In this document: positions 48,150 through 60,441 of the stretch, piece by piece
How the letters are laid out: the number at the start of each line of letters is the position of its first letter
How positions within the stretch are numbered: the first letter of the stretch is position 1
Assembly (NCBI GenBank): GCA_023846275.1
Contig: JAIUJO010000089.1
Location: forward strand, 201,001-265,000
Direction: 5' to 3'
DNA: 64,000 bases
Source of the DNA: Vanilla planifolia
Taxonomy: Eukaryota > Streptophyta > Magnoliopsida > Asparagales > Orchidaceae
Position numbers and translations under genes: made by a program
Notes under the pieces: generated by a model
Databases searched by the model: none
Seen by the model: only the letters and a program-made list of their open reading frames with translations
Told to the model about the DNA's origin: nothing

Positions 48150-50375
48150 CTTGATTTTTAACATCGAGGGTTTAGTTAGTCCTATAATGTCTAGATGCCT
48201 TAATAACATGATAAAATGGCACAGCATTAAGGTAATTGCAATGTGGGAAAACTTTGCAAGTGAAAGACAAATGGACATTATTTGAAGGATAGTAACCTTT
48301 CACTATTGTGAGGGCAACATTTCTAATAAAATATGGGTGTTGTAGTTGTGGTACTTACAATGCCAAATAATGAAAATGAAGAAAAATTCCTTCACATGGT
48401 TATAGTGCATGATATGTAAATGATGTGTTACTTACTGAATCATGATTGGTTCATAAAATTTCCTACTATAAAGGTTCAACATATGATTAGTATCTAATCA
48501 GAACACGCCCCATATCATTCATTTCTCCATCAATAATTAAATCTAACACTAAACAACATAAATTCTAGAGAGCTTGTGTTGAAGGCATACAATTCTATCT
48601 AATGGTTGCTTAGAAGTGGAGTCTTCCAGTTGCTAGGTTAGGAATGTCGGCCCTTGCTTACAAGCTAAAGAGAGTTAAAGACCCCTTTAAAGAATTAACT
48701 AAAACTAAATTTTGTAATATATTTTATAAGATTGAATTATCAAAATAACTTGGTAAAAAAGGGAAAACAAATTCAAAGAGTTATAGATGTGCAATCAAGG
48801 TTGGGACTAAAAGAGCCTTGGATCAGCTCTTCATGGTTGCCAAAATAGAGGAGATGTATTAGAGCCTAAAGACATTTACTATATGATTCAAGGATGGCAA
48901 TGAAAACACTAATTTCTTCCACAGAATGGTCAATAATAGGAAATGGGTTCTTATTACATAATGAATTAGAGATTCAAGTGGTAGTTGGGTCTCAAAGGAA
49001 CCAATTATGTCATGATTTACTTCCCCTCTAGCTAGTTCATACTAAATAAAGGGAGGTGCTTTGTTTTGTTATTCTTAGATTCATTAAATAGTACTGTGAT
49101 GTTGATTCAACATGCTCGCAAGGAGGAAATATAACAAATTATTTTTGGGATGGATTCTTTAAGTTCTTATGGAATGGATTGGTTTATTGGTTTCATTTAC
49201 AAGCATTCTTTGACAATAATTCAAGATAATATTTATGATGTTATCATCGTTTTTCTTATTGGTAGCCCATCACCCAAAGAATTCATTAATACTAATAAAA
49301 TCTTCCTTCCAAAGACTTATTGTAGTATCTTTTAAAGATTTTAGAGCAATTAATTTCTATAGTTTCTTATAAAAAAAATAATAAGTCTTTAGTAGGTTTT
49401 TGTAAATGGCTTTATCGGCTTCTAAAGAGGTGACAAATAGTCTGTTAAAATTTGATTTTTCTCTAAGCTTGAGAGCACATCAAGTTTGTAGGTTAATGTA
49501 CAATAAGACTTCTTTACTGGATTTGAAAATATCAAGCACATGCTTGAGAACATCATCTAGGAGCTCTCAAGATTCAAAGGATGCTATCTTCCAATCAATT
49601 AACTTAAAAGCACATTGTTTAAAGCTAAGAAATAGGTGGTTTAGTTCTAAGAAATTACTCTTAATGGGAGATAGTAATGGTTAGTCATCTCCTCCAATTA
49701 ATACCACTTTGTACTCTAATGATACCTTATCTTCCAACAATATTATTAATATAATGGAAAGTGTGACAAATGGTTTCTTAAAGGCTAATAATGATTGAGT
49801 AAAAATCTTTGGCCAACTAGATACAAAGTAGGTTCCCCTAGGAAAATATGGATAAGTGGTTAAGAAATTGAAATATTTTAGGATGCATGCAACGCAAGGC
49901 TTTGTTAGAAGGTCTACACATTAAATGTTATTTGGACAAGAAACATTAGTGGCAACTACTTTATTAAAAAGTTTTTTTGAGCATGCTCATAACTTGGAAT
50001 GATATAGACAAAATCATTCTCACTATTTTCATACATGGAACCAAATATACATGGATGGATATAATTGACTATAAATTCAGCATGATACAAGCTTATAATT
50101 ATGTCCCTTATAAGTTAGAAAAAATATAGTAGAGTACTTACCAACCTTCCAAAAATTACTTAATAATATGGGGGCACATAAATAATTAATTGCTATTTGG
50201 TAACAACTTTAGGAAATAAAATTTTAAATTTATAAGCAAAAACTCTTTCTATGCATATAAGGATTTCCAAATTCATGCTTTTATGGTGTGTCCTAGTTAC
50301 ACAAACTTATGAAACTACTTTGCCCTAAAGTTTTGCGTTAAACACATCCAACATGATGCTTCTATAATGGTAGAA
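48150..50375 (+). pseudogene. LINE L2 ORF2 remnant: endonuclease and reverse transcriptase
   Basis: The endonuclease start is seen at 48160-48235 as 'GLVSPIMSRCLNNMIKWHSI' (compare 'GLNSP-KR--LLN-LK-H'). The linker at 48640-48740 reads 'LAYKLKRVKDPFKELTKTKF' (compare 'L--KLK-LK--LK-WNK--F'). At 48911-48928 'NTNFFHRMVNNRK' matches the conserved 'NTKFFH-MAN-RR'. RT proper shows 'KDFRAINFYSFL' at 49334-49369 for 'KDFRPISL---LYK'. A possible active-site block with 'YSNDTL' sits near 49705-49725 (canonical FADDT), but frameshifts make that alignment unsure. The minus-strand open frames at 47932-48278 and the plus frames at 49150 and 49406 are partly shadows and partly fragments of this ORF. Confidence 0.8.
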
Positions 50376-51885
50376 TTATAGTCAAACTCGTGAAGAATTT
50401 ATATAATGATTGCCAAGATTTAGGTGATACTTATCATGAAGTCAATACTTTATCTAATAAATTTTTTGATGACTATTATTTGAAGGGTGGTTTTTGTTTT
50501 GGGTATCCCTACTTTACATACCCCAAATATCTCTTAGGGATTTTTTTGTCAGACAAATACATACTGGGGGTCACACTAGACATTTTGGTCAAGTTAAAGT
50601 AATAAGTGGTGTCACTGATTGATTTCATGGATCAAAATTACCCAATAAAATTTGTATTAATAGATTCTCGATGTTGAACATGTGTCACAACTAAATTAGT
50701 TAATTATAGTCAAGGTGCACATACACCATTACTTACAGTACAATGATCGTGGAACATGTAAGTTTGGACTTAGTATTATGATTTTTCAAAATCATTAGAA
50801 ATAATGATTCTATATTCATATTGATAAGTTTTCTAAAATGACTCATTTTTTACCTTACCATAAGATATGAAAGACGTCCCATATTACAAACTGATTTCTT
50901 GATGAAATTGTGAACCTACATGGCTTACCACAAATAATTATTTTAGAACATGATGTCATATTTATTAGCAACTTTTAAGAAATACTTTGATGCCTAAAGT
51001 AATCAAAACTTATGTTTATATAGACCTATTATCCTAAAAATAGAGGGGCAAGTAGAAGTAGTGAATCAAAGCTTAAGAAATCATTTTTGTAGCCTAGTAA
51101 TGAAACACTTTGGAGCCTAGAATCTTTTAAGGCATTCTACTTATTTCAATTGAAATGATTCATTTAATAGAATAGGTTTGAATCTTTAAAACTACCGTCA
51201 AAGTCTTATTGATTTTATTCTCTTAGCTAATGATTTAGAAATTCTTAGATTGTTGGGTCTTTTACTCAACACATTTTGTTATTATATATATATATATATA
51301 TATTACTAAATAAATTAATTTAAATAATAAAATATATAAATGACTAGAAAACACTCATTAACAACTTATAAAATTTGTTGAGAGCCATTATGTAATGATT
51401 TGTGTTATGTGTGAAAGACTTTACGTGGAACCCTCAACACATTACATACCTATATTATTGGACCATTTACAATTTATATAAAGATGAAGTAACATGTTTA
51501 TTTTGATTTACTTAAAGATTATAAAATTAGAGCTACCATTTATATAAAATACCATGTATCTTATAAAAACTATGCCTAATACCTAGTGGGCTTTTTAGCC
51601 TTCACCATCATTGCCCACTAAACTATCCCAACAATATTTTGCCACATCTTGTGAGCTTTGAGATCAAGTGGAGCTAGTCTTAGATGATCAAACAGTCTTA
51701 ACATAGAATCATGTATAACAAATTTTTTTGGTTGGTTGATAGATCCAACAAGTCTCTGATGACACTTTGATTATTAAGGAGGAGCTTCACCATCTATATT
51801 TAGAGATGTTAAAGCACTATTAGAGATTTTATTGACTTCGTGGAGTTGAGCTCTTTCTCACTAGGGAGAATGATATGGTGCTTAT
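50376..51885 (+). mobile_element. Gypsy relic E: integrase and chromodomain only (third family)
   Basis: The open frame 50390-50602 is the zinc-binding N-terminus of integrase: 'KNLYNDCQDLGDTYHEV' and 'GGFCFGYPYFTYPKYLLG' match 'K-LY--DPDF---' and 'DGFLFK--RLCIP-CSLRE'. Codons for C-x-x-C lie at 50672-50683. The catalytic core follows: first Asp at 50767, second Asp at 50952 ('ILEHDVIF' for 'VSDRD-KF'), and Glu at 51055 ('QVEVVNQSLRN' for 'QTEVVNRSL-N'), with spacing close to D,D(35)E. At 51660-51880 a chromodomain-like tail ends in 'LRGVELF'. It is broken by stops and at least two frameshifts. The integrase wording differs from C and F. Confidence 0.85.
51282..51303. repeat. TA dinucleotide microsatellite inside relic E
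   Basis: About eleven TA repeats lie between the integrase core and the chromodomain of relic E, where a typical element has continuous coding sequence. It arose after the element was inactive. Confidence 0.9.
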
Positions 51886-52675
51886 TGTGTTGTTAACTCT
51901 TATTCATAGTCCTTGATTTGATGATAACAAACTCAAAATATTTTTAATAAATTTGTTTAAGTGAATTTTTAGACTTTAGATAATATATGCTAATGTTTAT
52001 GGGAGAACTTAATGAAGAATAATAAAGGTAAAGTCACATGAAAATCATCATAGTTGTTGCGACAAATCTTGCTATTTCTCCACCAACATTATTACTTTTG
52101 TTGTCGGTTATTAAAATCACTTTTCTCTTAGGTTAAGATCCCACATGTCAAAGATCAACTTAAGTCTTTGGCTTTTGAAAAAGTTCTTACTTGTTCAGTG
52201 ATCCTATGATTTCCAATTCTGAATTTATAGAATCTTTGGGTGGGCTTTTATTCAAATATATTGTGTTCACCTAAATACTTTTCAATTATTTATTAGCTAA
52301 CAATAAGTTTTGCATATCATCCTATTGCGCCTTATTTAGTTCTCATAAAGATAGTAGTGCTCAAACCCAAATGTACCTCAAGAAAGAAGGTTATGCCTCA
52401 AATCCAATGAAATGGTACATGATGCAATGACTTCCTTACTAACTATAACAAAGAAGTGAAAGGCTAAACCTAATTGACTTGTTGTTAATTATTAGCTCAT
52501 TTGGTAAGAGCCAAAAAGCAAAAAACATTTTGTGCACCTTTCAATTAACAAATTATTTCTTATATATTTTTCATTACAATTCAAAAAAGTTTGTATCTAA
52601 TCTTAAAAACTTTTGACACACTAATTTCACTGAACCCCTTTTGAGTGCCTTTTGTACTAGTTGTGTTTTATGTAT
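51886..52675 (+). repeat. Copia-type LTR
   Basis: The start 'tgtgttgttaactcttattc' followed by 'ttgatttgatgataacaaac' matches the typical opening of plant copia LTRs, where 'GATGATAACAAAC' is characteristic. The end, 'gccttttgtactagttg' preceded by 'tttcactgaacccctttt', resembles the usual 'AATTCACCCCCTCTTG-GTG' ending. A primer-binding-site-like 'tggtatcataaa' follows at about 52740. It abuts the chromodomain of gypsy relic E, so it either inserted there or was joined by rearrangement. Confidence 0.6.
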
Positions 52676-53779
52676 ATTTTAAGGAACCTTATGCTATTAA
52701 AGACTATTTTATTTTTTATTACTTCATGATATTTGGATATGGTATCATAAAAATGTTGGTACATTTTACACCATGTTCTTAAGAGTCGAAATATGAATTT
52801 GACCATACCAACTATTTAAGTAGAATATTTTTGTGATCTTATGGCATACCTAGTGCATGATTTCTTATTTAGCAAACTAGAAACTAATAAGTGATACTTC
52901 TTATCAAATGGTGTCAAATGTTGGTTGAGTAGAGCTTAAAAAAGTCATATAAATGATATCAAATAAGCTAAATAGTGTGGAAGATTACTCAGAACCTAAA
53001 GGGCACCATAAGTTAGTGTTCAAAGCAGTGTCTGTACTTTTGAGAACTTATGTAATGGATAAATTACTTTTTGTTAGGTATTTACCAAGAACAACAAATG
53101 AACTTTAGTTCAAGCACACACTTGCCATTTATTTAAGGAATTGATAGAATTGATTAGAAGACTATTTCTTATATTGAAATGATGGATTTAAATTCAAATA
53201 ATAGTGAAAAATATTAGAGGTAAGATGGTAAAATAGAACTTGAATTTTTGTAAATAGAAATATTAACTTTCAAGCTAAAATATATATTCATATTCAGGGA
53301 TACATTAAATCTAAAAAAATTTATGACTTTGTCCAAAAAAATATCTTTCAAAAATAATTAATACAAAATTAACTTTTGTAAATAAAAATTATTGAAAGAA
53401 ACTCTATTGGATGGTCCTTTGATCATATAATTAGTTATTTAAACTAGTACATTATGTGTAATGAACCACTCAATTAGGCTACAAATAAAAAATAGTGGTG
53501 AAATTCTAAGATCAGATTTCTTGGAGACCGAATAAATCATTCTAGGTTTAAAGGCAATAGAATGAACAAAGTAGATCATTGACATCACTTTCTATAATAT
53601 GAACATCAAACAATTTAATAGGAATCTTAAGTTCAATATGATGTCAATTTTGAACATTGAACAAATCCTCTAGTGTGTGAGAATGAAACTCGGCTAAAAC
53701 TAGGTTTTTATCAAAAGCTAATTTGAAATTAAAATGGATAGTTTGTTGAATTTAGGAAATAAAAGTTGAAGGAAATAGA
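52676..53779. other. Sequence between the copia-type LTR and copy C
   Basis: About 1.1 kb of AT-rich sequence that may be the leader and gag start of the copia element. I could not read any copia gag or protease motif in it. Confidence 0.4.
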
Positions 53780-55380
53780 TGATGTAAGAGCATTATGTGT
53801 TATCTCACAATCACATATTCAATGGAATCACACAAATCCCAATAAAACTTGAAGCCATACCTAAGCCCAAGGTTATTTTGATTAGTTATCTTTTTCAAAC
53901 ATAAGGATCGACTACAATGATATATTTTCCTAGTATTACCTCTACTATTTTGCTCTATTTGTCCAAAAAATTTCCATAATGAAATATGTCATCATCGACA
54001 TTAGTTCTTATGCATCACTCACTATTGATAGCTATCTTCCATCACCTAATCATCTGCTATTCCCAATCACTGCTACCTAGTTACCCAACATCACCTTGTT
54101 GCCCACCATCGGTGGGACACCTACTACTTCCCAACCACCTACCTTTGTCGTCGACATTAGTTCTTTAGCTACCAATCTTTGATCATAATCAAATGCTATC
54201 ATCCATCTTCTTCCTAGCTGGCATCATAATCACATCCTCCTTGATGTCTGATCATTAGATTGTATAATTGTATTATTTTTCCTATGTCATTACTTTTTTC
54301 ATACATTTATATACTTTATATTAAATAAAATTGATCTACTTGGAGTTAATGTCATGGACTTCTAAAGATTTTTAAATATTCTTAATTGATTTTATTCAAA
54401 AAAAACTTTTCTTTTCTATATATTTTGCATTTAATATGGTTGATCTTTTTAGAATTAATATCATGAAATTCTAAAGATCTCCTTTTAAATTCTTAAGTGA
54501 TTTAACTCCAAAATTATCATTCTCTTTTTTCCATACTTATGATATTTTTCAAAGGAGTATTTTCCTTTTGTTTTTTTATACATTAAACTCTCCTTTAACT
54601 ATAAGTTAGAGAGGCTCTCTAATTATAATGTAGTTGTTGATGAAAGAAAATTTTCTTATTTGTGTGCTTCCATCTTTGTTGGTAAAGAGTGCGTGCCCAA
54701 GTCTACTTATAGAGATTTTAACTTTCCTTTTCATGTTGGAGACAAAGATCAAAGGTCAGAGAACTACTTGAAGAGCTGACAACTAAACAAATTCAGCTTC
54801 TATCTACAAACATAAGCCTTCACCCACATTTTTACTCTTTTGACCCAATTACCAAACTATCAGCCTCCTCAATAAGGCTTGAGATCTTAGCCTACAATCT
54901 TGTTACCCCATTAACATCGCCACTAATCAAAACCTTAAACTCATCACCATATTCTGTCTTTGATACTTTACACACTAAATAAAAAGGAAATAGTAGCCAC
55001 CATTGCTAAAAAGGTACAACCTTTCTATAACTTTTATTTTTTAAGTGAGAATCTAAATTAAAGAATGTTCTTTCATCTATTTAAGTGCTCCAAATAAAGT
55101 GTTTCTTGAAGTCTTTATTTGGCTTGAGTGAAATTAGATGTTATAAAACTGATTACTAAAACTTTATACAAAAGTCTTCAGTTCTTACAACATACTCTAC
55201 TTAATAATCTATGCTACAAATTTAAAAGTTAATATTTGAATAATTATAAAATACCAAAGACACCACCAAATCTTAATTTGTATATGGTATCTTTTAAAAT
55301 TTTTTGTTAATCTATTAAGAATGTTCATATTATAGGCTCCAAATTAGACTATAGTGGAAGTCTAATTTCTCTTATATCAA
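53780..55380 (+). repeat. 5' LTR of chromovirus copy C
   Basis: It starts TGATGTAAGAGC and ends near 'cttatatcaacc'. Shared blocks with the 3' LTR include 'aaatatgtcatcat' (53973-53990 and 60645-60660), 'agttacccaacatcacct' against 'agttgcccaacatcacct', and 'ttaatgtcat', 'aaattctaaaga' and 'cttatgatattttcaa' against 'cttatgatattttcca'. The C-rich frame at 53986-54168 is U3 sequence, not a gene. The position equivalent to the TATA box in the 3' LTR reads 'taactataagt' here. Confidence 0.88.
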
Positions 55381-55790
55381 CCTTAGTTTAGTGTTATGGT
55401 TTTCTACTTATTATAAAAAAATTATATTTTAATAAAACTTTTTTACTAATAATTTTTTCTACTTGAAAAAAATTTCCATTACTTACTTTGTCCCCAAAAG
55501 AACTCTTAATTATTTTTGGACAAATTTGCCATAGAAGGAGCACGAAAGCACTAATATGACTCCCTATCATCTTTCTTGAGAACCATACAGTTCTATCTAT
55601 GAGGTGTTTTGGTAAAAGAAATACCATGATCACTAGTCATTTTTCTGGAAATACGTCCCATCTCATCTTTGGTGGTCTATAGTTATGGTTGCTTTGCCTT
55701 TAAAAACTATTTTAGATAAAACAATCATATAAAAAAAGTTGTCAATCATTATTCTCCATTCTTGATATCCTCATGTATCAAACTTTTATA
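55381..55790 (+). other. Leader of copy C with decayed primer-binding site
   Basis: The region just after the LTR ('ttagtttagtg') is a decayed counterpart of the primer-binding site seen better in copy A. The block at 55560-55690 ('ccctatcatctttcttgaga', 'tttggtggtctatag') aligns with the leader of A (14720-14880, minus strand) and, in part, of B (24540) and the fragment at 28850. A minus-strand open frame at 55633-55394 is a shadow. Confidence 0.7.
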
Positions 55791-57090
55791 TGATCACAAG
55801 GCCTGGTAGGACTTATCAAATATCAAACTATAGTTATGAATCAAGTCAAAAACTAAAGATAAAACTTAATCAAAGATCGCTTGCTAGAACTATCTTGACA
55901 AATAGCCCGACTCACCCAGATGGTCAGACAAATTCTCCTAAATCAATAATGTGAACCAAACCTTAGAAGATAAAAAAATAATAGGAGAAGAAGTACCCCA
56001 CCGTAATAATCTAGTAAAAAACCCGAAGAGACAAAAACAATAGAAGATATGATGATCCTTCTAATGAATCTCACTAAGATATCCATAAGGCAAATAATAA
56101 CCAAATAAGAAGAAATAAATCTTCTGATGAGTTAAAGCTCAATGTTGACCTAGATAAGCCTAGTAAAGGAGAAAGTCTTAGGAGGCATTAAAAGAGAGAG
56201 AGAGCATATCCCATATCAAACTAGATTCCTTAACTTTTAATGATAATTCTATTCATAATAATTATGTGGACTAATAGAATGGTATGGAGGACTACTTTAA
56301 CTAGTACCAAATAATTTAATAGAAAACATATCAATTTTTTGAGACTAAACACTATGATATTACACACAAGTTTTGTAAAAACCTAGAGTGGTAATATGTT
56401 CATAATTATAGGGAGGTATCCTAAACTTATAGAAACTCCAATATCAGTTTATGCAATCAGTTTGTTCTATTAGCCTGTAATACTAAATTATTAGATAATT
56501 AGAAAACATTTCTTTGAGGTGGTAATTCTATTAAAGAGTACATTAATAAGTTTCAGTATTATAACTTCGTAGTGATATTGATGAATCCAAACATGTAGTA
56601 CTCTCTTATTTAAGGATAGGTTTAAAGAAATACATGCAGGATGAGCTTAACTTGAAAAATATTACTACTTTAAAGAACATTTATCATATAATTAGAAATA
56701 TAGAAAAAAATAAAACAACCTATTTTTAGAGAAATAGCATTCCAGCACTTTTAAAGGCTCACACCACCATTTCTTAACCCACTCATACTTATACTTCATT
56801 TATCCCTTCTACCATAGTTTCTAAATCTCCTAATCCTAAATTGTCATCCACTTATTTACACCATTCGTCAAGCAAACCCTTTAAATTCAAAATGACCCAA
56901 TCTAGAATCTCCAATTTTAAGGGCCATGAAAGCAATATGTGGCAATCAACTACTTAAAAAGAGATAGGCTATAAACTAATATAGTAATAATGAATGAGAA
57001 GACTCAAAGGATGAAGAAAATAAAATTTTTAAAAATAATGCTATGCAAGAATTGGAAAATATGGAAAATTAAGTGGTTTTAGTGGTTTGG
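55790..57090 (+). pseudogene. gag remnant of chromovirus copy C
   Basis: The start is marked by the block 'ggtaggacttatcaaatatc', shared with A and with the fragment after B. The central gag block reads 'ELNLKNITTLKN' near 56644-56680. The Thr/Pro/Ser-rich stretch at 56755-56870 precedes the zinc-knuckle region ('aagggccatgaaagc', about 56920), where the CCHC motif is not readable. Several stops per hundred codons. Confidence 0.8.
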
Positions 57091-57099
57091 TGCACTCTT

Positions 57100-57560
57100 A
57101 TAACCCCATAATTATAGGATGACTAGATGTGCACTAACATCATCAACACTAATACAAAAATTTAAGGACAACCATGAAGGATGATCATCAATATATTGGT
57201 AGTTGCATCAATACAATTGGCTATTAAATGATTAGAGTTTCTCTAATGAAACACCCAAACCTTTACACTACCATGAAAAGATAATACTAAATACCTATTA
57301 CGTAAAGATATTATGTACCCTATGAAATTTGGAAGATTTAGTGATGATATATTATTTAATATCATACTTATGCAAGTAAGTCATCTTATCTTAGGAAGAC
57401 CAAGAAATTTTTATTGGGATATGACTTTGAAAGATAAGACTAACATGTGTTTTTTTTACTAATGAAGCAAAGACCATCACTTTATATCCATCTCCACCTC
57501 ATCGAAAACTAGAATCACTTAAGCTTAAAAAATTTATTAGAAATTTTTAGCCCTTGAACA
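57100..57560 (+). pseudogene. Protease and pre-RT linker of copy C
   Basis: The N-terminal retropepsin part is poorly preserved, but 57315-57450 reads 'FGRFSDDILFNIILMQVSHL' directly followed by 'ILGRPRNFYWDMTLKDKTN'. This matches the family pattern '--IG-Y-DEVLCDVVPM-ASHLLLGRPWQ-DR-V-H'. It is one of the best-preserved stretches in the element. Confidence 0.85.
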
Positions 57561-57639
57561 AAAAAGAGGAAAAGAAAAAGAATTTTAACTTAGCCATCGC
57601 TACACTAGACCCACCACATATTTGATAGGTCTTTGTAAA

Positions 57640-58430
57640 AGACAATTTTGATATTTTCTAAATGATTTACCAGACACTATGCCACACATGCAGTACATAA
57701 AACAAATGATCAATCTAGTTTCCGAAGAGAACTTGACCTTTCCTATTACAAGTTAAGGAAATAATGTCATTTTGTGTTAGCTTATCAAGTAGAAAACCTA
57801 CTTAAAAAGAGATTTATCCAAAATAATTTTAGTTCTTATGCTATTTCTATACTTTTAGTAAGAAAAAAGGATGGAACATGGTGGATATCTGTTGATAATC
57901 AAGCAATTAATCAAACCATAATAAAATATAGATTTATTATTTCTTGTTTAGATGACCTCTTTAATTTCGATGTTAAGTTCCATCATATTTTCTAAAATAA
58001 ATTGAAAAAGTGTTTATCTTTAATTAATGATTACAATGGGAGATGAATAAAAGACAAAATTTAGGACTAAAGTTAGTTTGTATGAATGTTAAGTGAAACC
58101 ATTTGGGTTATAACACACACTAAGTAAATTTATGAGATTGATGGTTTAGGTCTTAAAACCACACTTAAGGTAATTTACCATATATTATTTTAATGACATT
58201 TTAGTCTACAACTAGTCTATTTGCACAAATTATGTTGCACTCGATAATTGAAATTCTTATTTATCAACCAAAATAAACGTGAATTCCTCAAAACCAAGGT
58301 TGCCTTCTTATGATACATAGTTTCTTCTGAGGGGTTATCTACTAACCCTAACAAAATAAACATATTTATGAGTGGCCTACTAACAAAATAACTTATGGCA
58401 TGAAAAGCTTTAAACTCTAGCCATATTTTA
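57640..58430 (+). pseudogene. Reverse transcriptase of copy C
   Basis: RT copies element RNA into DNA. 'NDLPDTMPHMQYIKQMINLV' near 57660 corresponds to 'G-P-MRDIQH-IDLVPG'. The open frame 57774-57995 contains 'VENLLKKRFIQNNFSSYAIS' and 'LLVRKKDGTWWISVDNQAIN', then 'YRFIISCLDDLF', the 'KKDGTWRMCVDSRAIN' and 'YRFPIPRLDDLL' blocks. 'KPFGL' is seen near 58098. The active-site box at 58183-58200 reads 'YYFNDILVY', where the first of the two catalytic Asp residues is Asn. Frameshifts near 57995 and later show that it is dead. Confidence 0.92.
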
Positions 58431-58915
58431 TTGATGATTTTCAATAATTTAGTACAATTATCACATTTATTACTAACTATTTTTAAGTCTGGTAAAGTTA
58501 CTTTGACCAAATATGTAGACATAACTTTTAAAAAGTTGAAAGAAACCATGACTAAAGCACCTATTCCAAAACTACTTGATTTTATTACTACCTTTGAGTT
58601 TATATACAATGGACCAAAAGTAGGAATAAGTGGTATCTTTTGTCAACATAAATATCTTATTTCATTCTTTAATGAGAAACTTAATGATGCAAAAAATAGC
58701 AGTTCTATATATGAAAAGAACATATATGTCACTATTTAATCTTTAAGGCATTAAAATATTACTTTTTTTTTCAAAGAATTTGTCTTTTACTCTAATCATA
58801 AGGTTTTAATGTTCCAAATTACCCAACGAGACATTAATTATACATTTGTTATCAAACACAAGCCTAGCTTTAGAAATGAAGTAGTTGAAGAATTTAATCA
58901 ATGTGTTCAGTTATT
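58431..58915 (+). pseudogene. RNase H of copy C
   Basis: The frame 58431-58739 reads 'FKKLKETMTKAPIPKLLDFI', then 'FEFIYNGPKVGISGIFCQ' and 'FFNEKLNDAKNSSSIYEKN'. These match 'F--LK--LT-APVLALPDF', 'FEV-TDAS--GIGAVL-Q' and 'F-S-KL--A---YS-YEKE'. The first catalytic Asp (TDAS) is Asn. The C-terminal 'EVVEEFNQ' at 58880-58903 stands for 'NVVADALSR'. The minus-strand open frame 58609-58217 is an antisense shadow. Confidence 0.9.
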
Positions 58916-60000
58916 AACTTTTTTCTCAACAAAGGCCAAAAATTTTACCAAATTAAAAACCAATATCTTGATTATTCTAACTTTGAACCTATTTATCAAG
59001 AAATCAAATCAACTCCAAACTTGGTATCTAGAGAATTTAGCTTAAAATATGGTTAATTATGTCAAAAAAGGGTTACATAACCCAAATTCATCACATAAAG
59101 CTTTTTTGTTTGGGAAATACATGTTAAGAGAATTATCTGATCAATTTTGAAGAGATAAGACTCATAGAGGTATTTCAAAGAACTTTTATTAGCCAATACT
59201 GATATTTATTTGGCATCTAGTATTGCCTAATGTCATATATGCATAACTACAAAAACATCAAATGTTGGCCAAGGACTTTATATTCCACTACTTATATCTG
59301 ACAAGCTATTTTGGAACATAAATATGGATTTTGTATTTAGATTACGTAATACGTCATTAAGGCATGACATTATCCTTTTGGTCATTGATTGTTTATCTAA
59401 AATGCCTTAATTTTACCTATGTTGTAAGAACTCAAAGGCAACCCATGTAGCCAAGATTTTTTTCAATGATATAATTAAATTACACGGTGTTCTAATGGCC
59501 ACATTATCTAAATGCGATTTATGATTTACTAGTTATTTTTTAAAGATCTTACTAAGAACTATGCAAAAACGTTTTCAACTTACCACCCTTAAATAGATGG
59601 ACAAATAGAAGTATTAAATCATAGTTTGAAAAATCTTCTTTGTAACTAGATAGAGAAATAACCTATGATTTGGGAGCAACTATTACTATGAGCAAAATTT
59701 GCATACAGTAATTCTATTAATCATAGTATTGTTCTAAGGCCTTTCAAAATTTGTTCTAGTGGTAAGCAAAGGTGTTCGATTGATCTTATTCCCTTACAAG
59801 TACACTTTCATACTTCTACTTACTTCATCCTTTGCTTCTCATATGTTTTTATTACAAAAAATAATATATAAAAAACCTAATCTAAGTAATGAAAGATATA
59901 AAAAATAATATATACTCATAAAAATTTTAAGAAATTTCATGAAGAACATTATGCTATAATTAGAGTCAGGTTAGAATGGTTCCTTTTTTGAGATTACAAA
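58916..60000 (+). pseudogene. Integrase of copy C
   Basis: Integrase inserts the cDNA into the genome. The zinc-binding C-x-x-C is 'CHIC' at 59231-59242, followed by 'QGLYIPLLI' ('GLYTPLP'). The core begins 'WNINMDFVFRL' near 59313 with the first Asp kept at 59327, then 'LLVIDCLSKMP' for 'VVVDRFSKMAHF'. The second Asp region reads 'LSKCD' for 'VSDRD' near 59510, and the Glu region 'MDKQKY' for 'TDGQTEV' near 59590. Both are degraded. Confidence 0.9.
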
Positions 60001-60420
60001 AAATGAAGAACACATGAAGCTGAATGTTTTAAGATTGTTCAAAAACAAAGAACTAATGTGCTTGTACAAGATTTGTTAGAAGAATATGCACTTAATGTCT
60101 CCTTTAATGTTAAGGATTTAGTCTCACATAAGGTGCTACATCTAATACCTAGTAAGTCATTTGAGTTTAATTCTCTTATGTTGAGTGAACTCATTCCTAC
60201 CACTACATTAGCTTTAAGAGTAAGTATGGAAAATATGAAAAACATATTAGTTCATAATGACAATTATAACAAAAAATTCTATACTTTAAAAATTTTTAGT
60301 TCATTACAAGATCATGTCTCTGATTGACAACTCTTGGCTTACATTTTATGACTTATGTTACATCATGCCACACTTATTGGAGCATTTCTACACCCATCAG
60401 CCTAATGTTATCTTGCCATG
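60000..60420 (+). pseudogene. Chromodomain end of copy C
   Basis: The open frame 60058-60327 ends in 'NMKNILVHNDNYNKKFYTLK', and after one frameshift near 60327 the sequence reads 'NSWLTFYDLCYIMPHLLEHF'. Copy B has the matching 'KKILDHEAISIKDYYLKK' and 'NFWLIFDDLQHITPHLLEH', which confirms that this is the chromodomain. The minus-strand frame 60245-60039 is a shadow. Confidence 0.8.
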
Positions 60421-60430
60421 ATCTCTCTCA

Positions 60431-60441
60431 CCTGGGGAGGA
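60431..60441 (+). promoter_or_regulatory. Polypurine tract of copy C
   Basis: 'cctggggagga' sits immediately before the 3' LTR start TGATATAGG. The equivalent in copy B is 'ccaggagga' just before 27119. It primes second-strand DNA synthesis in LTR retrotransposons. Confidence 0.75.

Larger units (their letters stand above)
46930..50375 (+). mobile_element. LINE copy L2 (L1-type non-LTR retrotransposon)
   Basis: The more complete of the two LINE copies: an ORF1 remnant with a DUF4283-like domain (46930-47640) is followed by ORF2 with endonuclease and RT (48150-50375). It is cut on the right at about 50375, where integrase of gypsy relic E begins. Same orientation as L1. No 3' tail is present because the end is lost. 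Confidence 0.8.

Noticed and set aside
53986..54168. Ser/Leu/His-rich frame
   Set aside because: Lies in the U3 part of the copy C 5' LTR; the same pyrimidine-rich block in the 3' LTR is not open in parallel.
58217..58609. 130-codon minus-strand frame
   Set aside because: Antisense to the RT-RNase H region of chromovirus copy C.
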